Below, piece after piece: positions 16,270 to 24,975 of a stretch of DNA of 64,000 bases (positions within the stretch are counted from its first letter, which is position 1; each line of letters starts with the position of its first letter). The stretch is from Limimaricola sp027213785. GTDB taxonomy: Bacteria; Pseudomonadota; Alphaproteobacteria; Rhodobacterales; Rhodobacteraceae. Where the stretch lies: NCBI RefSeq assembly GCF_050847355.1, contig NZ_CP193755.1, positions 1,364,001 through 1,428,000 of the forward strand. The letters run 5' to 3'. The translations under genes were made by a program, and so were the position numbers. The notes below the pieces were generated by a model. It had not been told where the DNA came from and searched no databases. It worked only from the letters and a program-made list of their open reading frames with translations.

Positions 16270-18579
16270 GTGGTCGAAATCGATGTGCCGGCCATGGTGG
16301 CCGATGACGACGCGGCGCTTCCCGGCGCGGCGCAGCTTTCGGCCATACTCGGGGCCGCTTCGCTGGCGCTGGCCGGGGCGGCGCTCGTGCCTGACGGTCA
16401 TGCGGCGCTGGCGCTGTTGCTTGTGGGCTCGACGCTGGGCTTCGTCGCGGCGCTGTTCGGCCTCAAGCGACTGCGCCACACCCGCCATCGCCGGGCCATG
16501 CTCCGCCTGTGCGGACGAATGCTCGGAGCTGACCCGGTTCCCGGCTTCCTGAGCGATGCGCAGGGCACGATCCTCGATTGCAACGCGGCGGCCTCGCAAC
16601 GGTTCGGGGGCCGTAGTGGCAGCCTGTCGGCGGCGCTGGCGCAGCATTTCGCGACGCCCGCGACGGCTCTGACGCGGCTGCGTCAACGCGCGCTTCGCGA
16701 CGGATCGGCGCAGGACATGGTCGCAACCCGCCGCGGGCATCTTCGAATCGTCGTGACAGGGCTCGGGGCGGGCACCTTTCTGTGGCGGATCGAGGATCTG
16801 TCCGAGCGGCAGGGGACCGGCCGTGCTGCGGATGCGCTGGGCCTGCCGATGCTGACGGCGGGCCCGTCCGGCACGATCCTCTACATGAACGAAGCCTGCC
16901 GGGCTCTTGTTGGAGAACGGGCCAGACGGCTCGATGCGATTTTCGAGGAGCTACCCCTTCGACCCGGTCAGATCCAGCGGGTGCAGGGAGAGGCCGGTCC
17001 GGTCGACGCGCTGGTGGCCGAGATCGCGGCGGCGGGCGGGCGCAGCGAGATCTACCTGCTGCCGCCGGTCGGACCCCGGCGGATTGCCAGCGCCGGCGAT
17101 TGGCACGAGGCCGAGAGCCTGCCCGTGTCACTGCTGCGGCTCGATCGCCGTGGCGCGATACTCGGCGCCAACCGGGCCGCTCGGGCCCTGCTGCCAAATG
17201 CCACCGAGCCCGGGACACGCGTCTCGGACATCCTCGAAGGGCTGGGCCGACCGGTTGCGGATTGGCTTGCCGAGGCGGTGGAGGGCAGGGCGGTACCGGG
17301 GCCGCAATTCCTGAAGGGACGCGGCGCCCGCAACGACACCGTGCTGCAGGTCGCGCTTGGCGACGTCGACGAAGAAGGGGCGCTTGTGGCCGTCCTGTAC
17401 GACGCGACCGAGCACAAATCGCTCGAGGCGCAGTTCGTGCAGGCGCAGAAGATGCAGGCGATCGGCCAGCTCGCCGGGGGCGTCGCGCATGACTTCAACA
17501 ACCTGCTCACCGCGATTTCAGGGCATTGCGACCTGTTGCTCCTGCGGCACGAGAAGGAGGACCAGGATTACAGCGACCTGATCCAGATCCACCAGAACGC
17601 CAACCGCGCCGCCAGCCTCGTGGGTCAGCTCCTGGCCTATTCGCGCAAGCAGAACCTGATGCTCGAACAGCTCGATCTGCGCGATACGTTGTCGGATCTG
17701 ACGCATCTGCTGAACCGGCTGGTCGGGGAAAAGGTGACGCTGACGCTCAACCACGACCCCGATCTGCGGCAGGTCAGGGCCGACCGGCGACAGCTCGAAC
17801 AGGTGCTGATGAACCTCGTGGTCAATGCCCGCGACGCGATGCCCGACGGCGGTGAGATCCAGGTCGAGACAGACAATTACGTGCTCGACGCTCCGATGGA
17901 ACGGGATCGGGCGCTGGTGCCCGCGGGCCCATGGGTGCGAATCCGGGTGCAGGATCAGGGCAGCGGCATTCCGGCGGAGAAACTGCCCAAAATCTTCGAG
18001 CCGTTCTACACCACCAAGCGGGTCGGCGAAGGCACCGGTCTCGGTCTTTCCACCGCCTATGGTATCGTGAAGCAGAGCGGGGGTTACATCTTCGTCGAAA
18101 GTACGCCCGGCGAGGGCAGCTGCTTCACCCTGCTGTTGCCCAGTCGCTCTGCTTCCGTTCCAGCACCGTGCCCTGCGCCGAACGTTGCGCCGGCAAGCAT
18201 GGCCCGGCACGCCGAGGGGGTGGTGCTTCTGGTGGAGGACGAGGCCCCGGTCAGGGCTTTCGCTGCACGGGCGCTGCGGCTGCGCGGACTGACCGTGATC
18301 GAGGCCGAGGATGCCGAGGCGGCCCTCGAGATCCTGGCCGATGCCGGGTTGCAGGTGGACATCTTCGTCACCGACGTGATCATGCCGGGCAAGGATGGCC
18401 CGACTTGGGTGCGCGAGGCGCTGAAGGATCGCCCCGACACGCAGGTGGTCTTCGTCTCCGGCTATGCCGAGGACACATTCGCCGAGCAGCAGACCCGGAT
18501 TCCGAACTCGGTCTTCTTGCCGAAGCCATTCTCGCTTACCGAGCTTGCCGCGGCGGTGCAGACGCGTATCGCTTGCTAA
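16270..18579 (+). CDS. cckA: Hybrid sensor histidine kinase CckA
   Basis: A 769-residue hybrid kinase starting at GTG 16270, preceded by GGGAGG. Two hydrophobic N-terminal segments (~residues 20-62) anchor it in the membrane, followed by PAS-like sensing regions (~90-380). The HisKA box AGGVAHDFNNLLTAISGHCD has the phospho-His near 407. An HATPase domain (NLVVNARDAMP, DQGSGIP, GTGLGLSTAYGI) and a C-terminal receiver follow, with phospho-Asp near 702 (FVTDVIMPGKDG). The phospho-His box and its flanks are those of CckA, which passes phosphate via ChpT (chpT is at 57511-58104 here) to CtrA and CpdR. In Rhodobacteraceae this relay controls motility, gene-transfer agents and cell division rather than being strictly essential. 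Confidence 0.93.
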   Translation: MVEIDVPAMVADDDAALPGAAQLSAILGAASLALAGAALVPDGHAALALLLVGSTLGFVAALFGLKRLRHTRHRRAMLRLCGRMLGADPVPGFLSDAQGTILDCNAAASQRFGGRSGSLSAALAQHFATPATALTRLRQRALRDGSAQDMVATRRGHLRIVVTGLGAGTFLWRIEDLSERQGTGRAADALGLPMLTAGPSGTILYMNEACRALVGERARRLDAIFEELPLRPGQIQRVQGEAGPVDALVAEIAAAGGRSEIYLLPPVGPRRIASAGDWHEAESLPVSLLRLDRRGAILGANRAARALLPNATEPGTRVSDILEGLGRPVADWLAEAVEGRAVPGPQFLKGRGARNDTVLQVALGDVDEEGALVAVLYDATEHKSLEAQFVQAQKMQAIGQLAGGVAHDFNNLLTAISGHCDLLLLRHEKEDQDYSDLIQIHQNANRAASLVGQLLAYSRKQNLMLEQLDLRDTLSDLTHLLNRLVGEKVTLTLNHDPDLRQVRADRRQLEQVLMNLVVNARDAMPDGGEIQVETDNYVLDAPMERDRALVPAGPWVRIRVQDQGSGIPAEKLPKIFEPFYTTKRVGEGTGLGLSTAYGIVKQSGGYIFVESTPGEGSCFTLLLPSRSASVPAPCPAPNVAPASMARHAEGVVLLVEDEAPVRAFAARALRLRGLTVIEAEDAEAALEILADAGLQVDIFVTDVIMPGKDGPTWVREALKDRPDTQVVFVSGYAEDTFAEQQTRIPNSVFLPKPFSLTELAAAVQTRIAC

Positions 18580-18631
18580 ATAGGTTCGTGGTGCGCGAGC
18601 GTTCGGTCAGCAAGCGCTGGGCAGATCGCCT

Positions 18632-18669
18632 CTCGGCGGAGAAGCCCGTGACCGGGACCCTCCGCCGAG
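18632..18669. terminator. Bidirectional terminator between cckA and glk
   Basis: A perfect 10-bp inverted repeat, CTCGGCGGAG / CTCCGCCGAG, has a smaller stem (CCCG/CGGG) nested in its loop. It sits between the convergent ends of cckA (18579) and glk (18676). It lacks a long T-run on either strand. Confidence 0.6.
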
Positions 18670-18675
18670 GGCCGC

Positions 18676-19662
18676 TCAACTGGCCGTGCCGGGGAGCATC
18701 AAGCCATTGAGATGTGCCGCGCAGCCGATCAGAGCGGCGTAGTCGTCCTCGATCACCGCGACACCGAAATTGCCCATGAAGCCCGCGAAGCGACCCTTGT
18801 CGCGGAACGCATCGGCGAAACCGAACTCGCGCAGATAGGGCGCAATGGCGCGCGAGACGCCGCCTACCAGATAGACGCCGCCAAAGGGCAGCTGAATCAG
18901 CGCCAGATTGCCCGCGACGACGCCCAGAAAGCGCGCGAAGACCCGCGCCGCTTCGACCGCACGCGCATCGCTGCGGTCGGCGCAGCCCTGCATGATTTCG
19001 GCGGCGGTCTTCTCGAGCGGCGCGCCGGCCTCGGCGCTGAGCCATGCATAGACGCGCTCGAGCCCGCGCCCCGAGAGCACGTCCTCGACCGCTGGGAAAC
19101 CATGCGCCGTGGAGACGTATTGCGCCAGCCGCAGATCCGCCTCGCTGTTGACCGGTAGGTTCACATGCCCGGATTCGGACGGAGTCACGTAGCGCCCATC
19201 CTCGGTGTCGAAGACCGGCGTGGCGTTGAAACCGGTGCCGACGCCGATCACCAGCTTGGCGGCATGGGGCGAAGCCTCGGGGAAGGCGATGATTTCGCGG
19301 ATGTTGCCCGGCGCGACATGGCCCAGCGCATGGCCCTGCGCCTGAAGGTCGTTGAGGATCGCCACGGTTTCGGCGCCGGTGGCGCGGCTCAGCGTGGTCT
19401 TGTCGATGGTCCAGTCGAGATTGGTCATCGTGGCGCGGGCGTCGCGCACCGGCCCCGCCACGGCGACGCACGCGCCGATGCAGTCAACGTTGCCTTCTTC
19501 GGCGATATAACGCTTGAGCACGGATTCGAGGCCCGCGTAATCGGCGTTGGAATAGCGCCGGATCGTATCCTCGCGAATCTCTAGGCCGCGCGCCAGCGCC
19601 ACGCGGGTATTGGTGCCACCGATATCGGCGACCAGTGAATAGGCGTTGGTGGGATGCGACAT
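18676..19662 (-). CDS. glk: Glucokinase
   Basis: A 328-residue ROK-independent bacterial glucokinase that phosphorylates glucose released by the neighbouring glucosidases. The start at 19662 (MSHPTNAYSLVADIGGTN) follows GAGGAG; the open frame continues about 99 codons upstream over the bgl end but without coding sense. Phosphate-binding DIGGTNTRVAL at the N-terminus, catalytic-loop LNDLQAQG, the glucose-binding SESGHVN region and VYLVGGVS are visible. It is the last gene of the leftward aglR-bgl-glk unit, 16 bases after bgl. Confidence 0.95.
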   Translation of the reverse strand: MSHPTNAYSLVADIGGTNTRVALARGLEIREDTIRRYSNADYAGLESVLKRYIAEEGNVDCIGACVAVAGPVRDARATMTNLDWTIDKTTLSRATGAETVAILNDLQAQGHALGHVAPGNIREIIAFPEASPHAAKLVIGVGTGFNATPVFDTEDGRYVTPSESGHVNLPVNSEADLRLAQYVSTAHGFPAVEDVLSGRGLERVYAWLSAEAGAPLEKTAAEIMQGCADRSDARAVEAARVFARFLGVVAGNLALIQLPFGGVYLVGGVSRAIAPYLREFGFADAFRDKGRFAGFMGNFGVAVIEDDYAALIGCAAHLNGLMLPGTAS

Positions 19663-19678
19663 GGCGGCTCCTCGGGGC

Positions 19679-20995
19679 TCAGCGGGAGAGGGCGGATTTG
19701 AGGGCGTGATACGACGCCTTGGGTGTGCGCTCCAGAGTGTCGAAGTCGACATGGACGAGGCCGAAGCGCTTTTCATAGCCGAAGGCCCATTCGTAGTTGT
19801 CGAGCAGCGACCAGTAGAAAAAGCTGCGCAGATCGACACCATCGGCGATGGCGCGGCGCATGGCGTCGACATGCGCGGCGATGAAGCGCTGCCGCTCGGC
19901 ATCCTCGACCGCGCCGTTCTCGACCCGGTCGGCCCAGGCCATGCCGTTCTCGGTGACATGGATCGGCAGGCCTAGAATGTCGCGGGCGCGGCACAGGAAA
20001 TGATGCAGCCCCTCGGGATAAATCTCCCAGCCCATCTGGGTCTTGGGAAGCGGTCCTTCGACTGCGGTGAGGCCGGGCCAGGGGGCGTCCGGCGCCGCCG
20101 CGATCATGGCGCGTGTGTAATAGTTGACGCCGAGCCAGTCCAAGGGCTGCGAGATCAGCGCCATGTCGTCCTGCCAGCCGTCAGGCATATGTGGCGCCAG
20201 ACCGGCGAGCGCTCCCTCGGGATAGCGGCCATTTGCGATCGCTTCGATGAACCAGCGATTGTAGATCTGATCCTGCAGGTCGGCCGCGGCGTGGTCGGCG
20301 GCGCTGTCGCTGGCGGGCAGGGCGCGCTCGAAGTTCAGCACGATCCCCAGTTCGGCGCGCCCCATGCCGCGAAGCCGCTCCACCGCGAACCCGTGTGCGA
20401 GCAGGATGTGATGCATGGCCCGGGCGGCGGCGCGGATGTCGCGCAGGCCGGGTGCATGATGGCCAAGGAAATGCGACAACCAGGCCACGCACCAAGGTTC
20501 GTTGATCGTCGCGGTCGAGGCGACGCGGTCGCCGATCCGGGCGCTGATCGTCGCGGCGTAATCGGCAAAGGCCATCGCCGTGTCGCGGTTGGCCCAGCCG
20601 CCGCGGTCGGCCAGCGCCGAGGGCAGGTCCCAGTGGTAGAGGGTCTGGAACGGCTTCAGCCCGCGTTCGAGCGTCGCATCGACCAGCCGGTCGTAGAAGT
20701 CGAGTCCCTCGGGGTTCACGGTGCGGCCGTCCGGCATGACCCGCGCCCAGGAGGTCGAGAAACGGTAGGCGTCGAAGCCGCCATCGCGCAGCAGGTCGAG
20801 ATCCTCCGCGTAGCGATGGTAGTGGTCGCAGGCCACGGCACCGTCCTCGGCGCGCACCACGTTTCCGGGACCCTTGGCGAAGCTGTCCCAATGGGTCGGG
20901 CCGGCGCCGCCGAATCCATGGCCCTCGATCTGGTAGGCCGCGGTGGCCGCGCCGAAGAGAAAGCCCTCGGGAAAGTCCTTGCGAGAAAAATCCAT
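19679..20995 (-). CDS. Beta-glucosidase, glycoside hydrolase family 1
   Basis: A 438-residue cytoplasmic GH1 enzyme, full length. The acid/base Glu166 is in TINEPW and the nucleophile Glu349 in HVTENGMAW. The typical N-terminal FLFGAATAAYQIEG and C-terminal FFYWSLLDNYEWAFGY signatures are present. It hydrolyses beta-linked glucosides, complementing the alpha-glucosidase encoded on the other side of aglR. It lies 22 bases downstream of aglR and 16 bases upstream of glk, so the three are probably one transcript under AglR control. Confidence 0.95.
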   Translation of the reverse strand: MDFSRKDFPEGFLFGAATAAYQIEGHGFGGAGPTHWDSFAKGPGNVVRAEDGAVACDHYHRYAEDLDLLRDGGFDAYRFSTSWARVMPDGRTVNPEGLDFYDRLVDATLERGLKPFQTLYHWDLPSALADRGGWANRDTAMAFADYAATISARIGDRVASTATINEPWCVAWLSHFLGHHAPGLRDIRAAARAMHHILLAHGFAVERLRGMGRAELGIVLNFERALPASDSAADHAAADLQDQIYNRWFIEAIANGRYPEGALAGLAPHMPDGWQDDMALISQPLDWLGVNYYTRAMIAAAPDAPWPGLTAVEGPLPKTQMGWEIYPEGLHHFLCRARDILGLPIHVTENGMAWADRVENGAVEDAERQRFIAAHVDAMRRAIADGVDLRSFFYWSLLDNYEWAFGYEKRFGLVHVDFDTLERTPKASYHALKSALSR

Positions 20996-21017
20996 GCTCT
21001 TCGCCTTGTCTGGGGCC

Positions 21018-22043
21018 TCAGCGCGGCGCCGGGCCCGTGGAGCGGCCGATGATCAGCTCGGCCTCGAGGAGTTCCTGCACATGCGGGCCCTCCGGGTTGT
21101 CTATCCGGTCTATGACCATCCGTGCCAGCCGCTGTCCAGCCTCGCGCACCGAGGACCGGGTCGCGGTAAAGGCGGGAACCGCCCCGTCGTCGCGCAGGTA
21201 GGACAGCTGATCGTCATGGGTGACGGCCGAGACGTCGCGCCCCAGCACCAACCCGGCCTCTTCGATGGCGCGGCGGACGCCGAGCATGCAGATCACCGAG
21301 GAGACGAGAAAGGCGGTCGGCGGGTCTGGCTGGGCCAGCATGTCGCGCGCGGCGCGCCATCCATAGCCTTCGGTCATCTCGTCCTGACGCATGAGGTTCG
21401 GGTCGATGGCGATGCCCCGCGCGCGCAGGGCCTCTTCGTATCCCTGCCGCCTGCGATGCGCGAAATCCATGGTTTCCAGACCGTTGACCAGTCCGATCCG
21501 GCGATGGCCGAGATCCATCAGGAAGTCGGTGGCACGCGTGAAGGCGCGGCGGTTGTTGACGTCGAGCCAGCTATATTGCCGGTCGGTACCGGTGGCGCGG
21601 CCATGCACCGCGTAGGGCAGGCCGATCCCGTCGAGCAGCGCGATGCGCGGATCGTTCATGCGTGGGGCCGAGACGATCAGCCCGTCGACCAGGCCGCGCC
21701 GTTTCATCGACAGATAGGCCTTTTCCTCCTGCGCCAGATCGACCACCGAGATCAGCATCTCGTAACCCGCGCTGGAATAGGTTTCGCCAGCACCGGCGAT
21801 GAAATCGGCAAAGATCGGGTTGACCATGGCATGGGAGCTGATCTTGGGGATCACGTGGCCGATCACGCGGCTGCGCCCGGTGGCGAGGGCGCGGGCGCGG
21901 GTGTTGGGACGGTAGTCATGCGCCTCGGCCGCGGCCCGCACGCGCGCCCGGGTCGCCTCGCTGACATCGGTATAGCCATTGAGCGCACGGCTCACCGTTG
22001 TCTGGCTCAGCCCGAGCAGTTCGGAGAGCTGCTTGAGATTCAT
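21018..22043 (-). CDS. aglR: LacI-family repressor of alpha-glucoside utilisation
   Basis: A 341-residue LacI/GalR regulator. The helix-turn-helix begins at residue 1 (NLKQLSELLGLSQTTVSRAL), followed by the hinge (YRPNTRARALATGRS) and a periplasmic-binding-protein-like sugar domain. It is divergent from the agl transport operon, the arrangement known for rhizobial aglR. Two palindromes, one 14 bases upstream of its own start and one 81 bases upstream of aglE, are the likely operators, so it probably represses both directions until an alpha-glucoside or derivative binds. Confidence 0.92.
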   Translation of the reverse strand: MNLKQLSELLGLSQTTVSRALNGYTDVSEATRARVRAAAEAHDYRPNTRARALATGRSRVIGHVIPKISSHAMVNPIFADFIAGAGETYSSAGYEMLISVVDLAQEEKAYLSMKRRGLVDGLIVSAPRMNDPRIALLDGIGLPYAVHGRATGTDRQYSWLDVNNRRAFTRATDFLMDLGHRRIGLVNGLETMDFAHRRRQGYEEALRARGIAIDPNLMRQDEMTEGYGWRAARDMLAQPDPPTAFLVSSVICMLGVRRAIEEAGLVLGRDVSAVTHDDQLSYLRDDGAVPAFTATRSSVREAGQRLARMVIDRIDNPEGPHVQELLEAELIIGRSTGPAPR

Positions 22044-22056
22044 TCCCGGGTCCTGT

Positions 22057-22070
22057 CCAAAGCGCTTTTG
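22057..22070. promoter_or_regulatory. Putative AglR operator 1
   Basis: CCAAAGCGCTTTTG, a LacI-type palindrome with the central CG step and one mismatch. It lies 14 bases upstream of the aglR start codon, so binding should autoregulate aglR-bgl-glk. Confidence 0.75.
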
Positions 22071-22179
22071 TAACAGCCGCTACCCTACGTCGCGACCCGG
22101 CGCAGGTCAAAGCGCAGTTTTCGGTCACATCGAAATGCCGTTGCCGGATTTTTCCTCGACCCTCTCGCGGCATCCACCA

Positions 22180-22208
22180 TTGACAGGCTTGAACGGCTCC
22201 GACAGGTT
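22180..22208 (+). promoter_or_regulatory. Putative aglE promoter
   Basis: A perfect -35 hexamer TTGACA (22180-22185) is followed after 17 bases by a weak -10 (CAGGTT, 22203-22208). Operator 2 begins 8 bases after the -10, where a bound repressor would block initiation. The -10 is poor, so the exact start is uncertain. Confidence 0.5.
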
Positions 22209-22216
22209 GGCGATGT

Positions 22217-22230
22217 CCAAAGCGCTTTGG
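22217..22230. promoter_or_regulatory. Putative AglR operator 2
   Basis: CCAAAGCGCTTTGG, a perfect 14-base palindrome nearly identical to operator 1. The two centres are 160 bases apart, close to 15 helical turns, which would allow looping. It lies at about +1 of the likely aglE promoter. Confidence 0.8.
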
Positions 22231-22310
22231 CACGGCTCGCGCCTGTCCGCGCGCAAGGCAGTCCATCACGCGGCCTCGGGGAAGGGGCCGTGGTTACGGG
22301 AGGGTAACAT

Positions 22311-23657
22311 ATGAAGACCATTCTTTTCGCGGGGGTGGCCGGCATCGCGCTGGCTTCGGCCGCATCGGCGCAGGATCTGAAATTCCCGATCGGGGAGGGC
22401 GATTTCAACTGGGACAGCTACAACGAGTTCGCCGAGAGCCATGACCTGTCGGGCGAGACCCTGACCGTCTTCGGCCCCTGGCTGAGCGGCGACCAGACGC
22501 TGTTCGAGTCGATGCTCGCCTATTTCGAGGAGGCCACCGGCGCCGACGTGCAATACACCGGGTCTGATGGCTTCGAGACCCAGATCCGCATCGATACCGA
22601 GGCGGGCTCTGCCCCGAATATCGCCGTCTTCCCGCAGCCGGGCCTTGCGCGCGATCTCGCGTCCCTGGGCTATCTCGAACCGATGCCCGAGGGCACTGGT
22701 GACTGGGTCGCCGAGAACTATGCCGCTGGCCAATCCTGGGTCGATCTGGCCACCTTCGAAGGCCCCGAGGGCAATGAGAACCTCTACGGTTTCTTCTACA
22801 AGGCCGACGTGAAGAGCCTCGTGTGGTACGTGCCCGAGAACTTCGAGGATGCGGGCTACGAGGTGCCGGAGAGCATGGAGGAGCTCAAGGCGCTCACCGA
22901 GCAGATGGTCGAGGATGGAGAGACGCCCTGGTGCATCGGCATCGGCTCGGGCGGCGCCACCGGCTGGCCGGCGACCGACTGGGTCGAGGACATGATGCTG
23001 CGCACCCAGGCGCCGGAGGTCTACGACCAGTGGGTCGCCAACGAGATCCCGTTCGACGACCCGGCGGTGGTCGGCGCGATCGAGGAATTCGGCTGGTTCG
23101 TCTCGGACGACTACGTAGCCGGCGGCAAGGCCGCGGTCGCCTCGACCGATTTCCGCGACAGCCCCAAGGGCCTCTTCGACAGCCCGCCGCAGTGCTACCT
23201 GCACCGCCAGGCCTCCTTCATCCCGACCTTCTTCCCCGAGGGCACGGAGATCGGTGTCGATGCCGACTTCTTCTACTTCCCGGCCTATGAGGAAAAGGAT
23301 CTCGGCCAGCCGGTGCTCGGCGCGGGCACGATGTTCGGCATCACCGAGGCCTCCGACGCGGCGAACGTGTTCATGCAGTGGCTGCAGACCCCGATCGCAC
23401 ACGAGATCTGGATGGCGCAGACCGGTTTCCTGACGCCGCTGACCACGGTCAACACCGAGGTGTTCGGCGACCCGACGCTGAAGAAGATGAACGACATCCT
23501 GCTCGATGCGACCACCTTCCGCTTCGACGGCTCGGACCTGATGCCCGGCGGCGTCGGCGCGGGTTCGTTCTGGACCGGCATGGTCGATTATGTCGGCGGC
23601 GAAAGCGCCGAGAGCGTGGCCTCCGAGATCCAGGATTCTTGGGACGCGCTGAAATAA
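22311..23657 (+). CDS. aglE: Alpha-glucoside ABC transporter substrate-binding protein
   Basis: A 448-residue periplasmic binding protein of the family-1 carbohydrate type. It has a Sec signal peptide with cleavage expected after ASAASA (about residue 20). It captures trehalose-, maltose- or sucrose-like alpha-glucosides for AglF/AglG/AglK. It is preceded by an AglR-controlled promoter region and followed by a terminator-like hairpin, a common way to make the binding protein in excess over the membrane parts. Length and context match AglE. Confidence 0.92.
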   Translation: MKTILFAGVAGIALASAASAQDLKFPIGEGDFNWDSYNEFAESHDLSGETLTVFGPWLSGDQTLFESMLAYFEEATGADVQYTGSDGFETQIRIDTEAGSAPNIAVFPQPGLARDLASLGYLEPMPEGTGDWVAENYAAGQSWVDLATFEGPEGNENLYGFFYKADVKSLVWYVPENFEDAGYEVPESMEELKALTEQMVEDGETPWCIGIGSGGATGWPATDWVEDMMLRTQAPEVYDQWVANEIPFDDPAVVGAIEEFGWFVSDDYVAGGKAAVASTDFRDSPKGLFDSPPQCYLHRQASFIPTFFPEGTEIGVDADFFYFPAYEEKDLGQPVLGAGTMFGITEASDAANVFMQWLQTPIAHEIWMAQTGFLTPLTTVNTEVFGDPTLKKMNDILLDATTFRFDGSDLMPGGVGAGSFWTGMVDYVGGESAESVASEIQDSWDALK

Positions 23658-23676
23658 GCGTGTAACCATAAGACTT

Positions 23677-23709
23677 GGCGGCCGCGACTCGCGTCGTGGC
23701 CGCCTCTTT
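23677..23709 (+). terminator. Attenuating terminator between aglE and aglF
   Basis: A 12-bp stem with one G-U pair (GGCGGCCGCGAC / GTCGTGGCCGCC), a TCGC loop, and then TCTTTG. Transcription of aglF probably depends on read-through. Confidence 0.75.
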
Positions 23710-23733
23710 GCATCAAGGCTCGGGGAGGGCGCG

Positions 23734-24975
23734 ATGAATCCGGCACTACAGGGCTTGCTGACCATCGTGATCGGCGTCGGCGGCTGCGTCGCCTATTTCT
23801 ATTTTTCGAACATTCTGCTCGACAAGGTGCTGTTCCCGCCCCGTGGTCCCAATGCCGGGCGCAACATCAACCGCGCCAACGTCATCCGTCCCTGGCTGTT
23901 CCTTGCGCCCGCGCTGATCGCGCTGGGCCTCTATCTTGCCTATCCGGTGTTCGAGACGCTGCGCCTGTCGTTGACCCAGAGGGTGCGCGGTGGCGGCTAC
24001 GAGTTCGTGGGCCTCGCCAATTACCAGCAGATGCTGCGCGAGCCGAAATTCTGGGAAGGCTTCAACAACAACCTGCTGTGGCTGATCGTGGTGCCCGCCG
24101 CCTCGACCGCCTTCGGCCTGCTGGCCGCCCAGCTTACCGACCGGATCAAGTGGGGCAGCATCGCGAAATCGCTGATCTTCATGCCGATGGCGATCTCCTT
24201 CGTGGGCGCCGCGGTGATCTTCAAGCTGATCTACGATACACGGCCCGCGGGGCAGGAGCAGATCGGCGTGCTCAACGCCGTCTGGCTCGGCTTCGACGGC
24301 GGGATCGGCTCGTTCATCTGGCTGCGGCTGGTGCCGGCGCTGCTGCTTCTGGCGCTCGCCGCCGGGGCCGGCGCGCTGGGCTGGTCGCTGATGAAGCCGG
24401 TGCTGGGTCGCGAAGGCCGCAGCCCCGGGCTGATCTTCGGCGCGCTGCGCATCCTCGGCGCGGTGCTGATGGCCCTCCTCGTCTATCTGATGCTGCGCCA
24501 GACCATCGCGGTCTTCGTGGCCGATCTGCCCTATGGCCAACCGCAGACCTGGCTCACCATACCGTTCTGGAACAACTTCTTCCTGATGATCGTGCTGATC
24601 TGGATCCAGACCGGCTTTGCCATGGTGCTGCTCTCGGCGGCGCTCAGGGGCATCCCGGAGGAGACGGTCGAGGCGGCGATCGTCGACGGCGCCAACCCGT
24701 GGCAGATCTTCTTCAAGATCAAGATGCCGCAGATCGTCGGCACCATCGTCGTGGTCTGGACCACCATCACCATCATCGTGCTCAAGGTGTTCGACATCGT
24801 CTTCGCGATGACCAACGGCCAGTGGGAAACGCAGGTGCTGGCCAACTACATGTACGACAAGCTGTTCCGCGCCAATGACTGGGGCGTCGGCTCCGCTGGC
24901 GCCATGGTCATCATGCTGATGGTTACGCCGATCCTGATCTGGAACGTCTACAACGCCCGCAGGGAGATGCGCTGA
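23734..24975 (+). CDS. aglF: Alpha-glucoside ABC transporter permease
   Basis: A 413-residue inner-membrane permease with GGGGAGG upstream of the ATG. An N-terminal helix precedes the MalF-like core; the family EAA loop is EETVEAAIVDGANPWQIFF near residue 310. It is longer than many sugar permeases owing to extra N-terminal helices and an internal hydrophobic insertion (~200-270). It pairs with AglG, whose start codon overlaps its stop (TGATG). Confidence 0.93.
   Translation: MNPALQGLLTIVIGVGGCVAYFYFSNILLDKVLFPPRGPNAGRNINRANVIRPWLFLAPALIALGLYLAYPVFETLRLSLTQRVRGGGYEFVGLANYQQMLREPKFWEGFNNNLLWLIVVPAASTAFGLLAAQLTDRIKWGSIAKSLIFMPMAISFVGAAVIFKLIYDTRPAGQEQIGVLNAVWLGFDGGIGSFIWLRLVPALLLLALAAGAGALGWSLMKPVLGREGRSPGLIFGALRILGAVLMALLVYLMLRQTIAVFVADLPYGQPQTWLTIPFWNNFFLMIVLIWIQTGFAMVLLSAALRGIPEETVEAAIVDGANPWQIFFKIKMPQIVGTIVVVWTTITIIVLKVFDIVFAMTNGQWETQVLANYMYDKLFRANDWGVGSAGAMVIMLMVTPILIWNVYNARREMR

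Noticed and set aside
22105..22120. Third AglR operator
   Set aside because: Only the half CAAAGCGC matches; the other arm is absent. Kept only as a possible auxiliary half-site.
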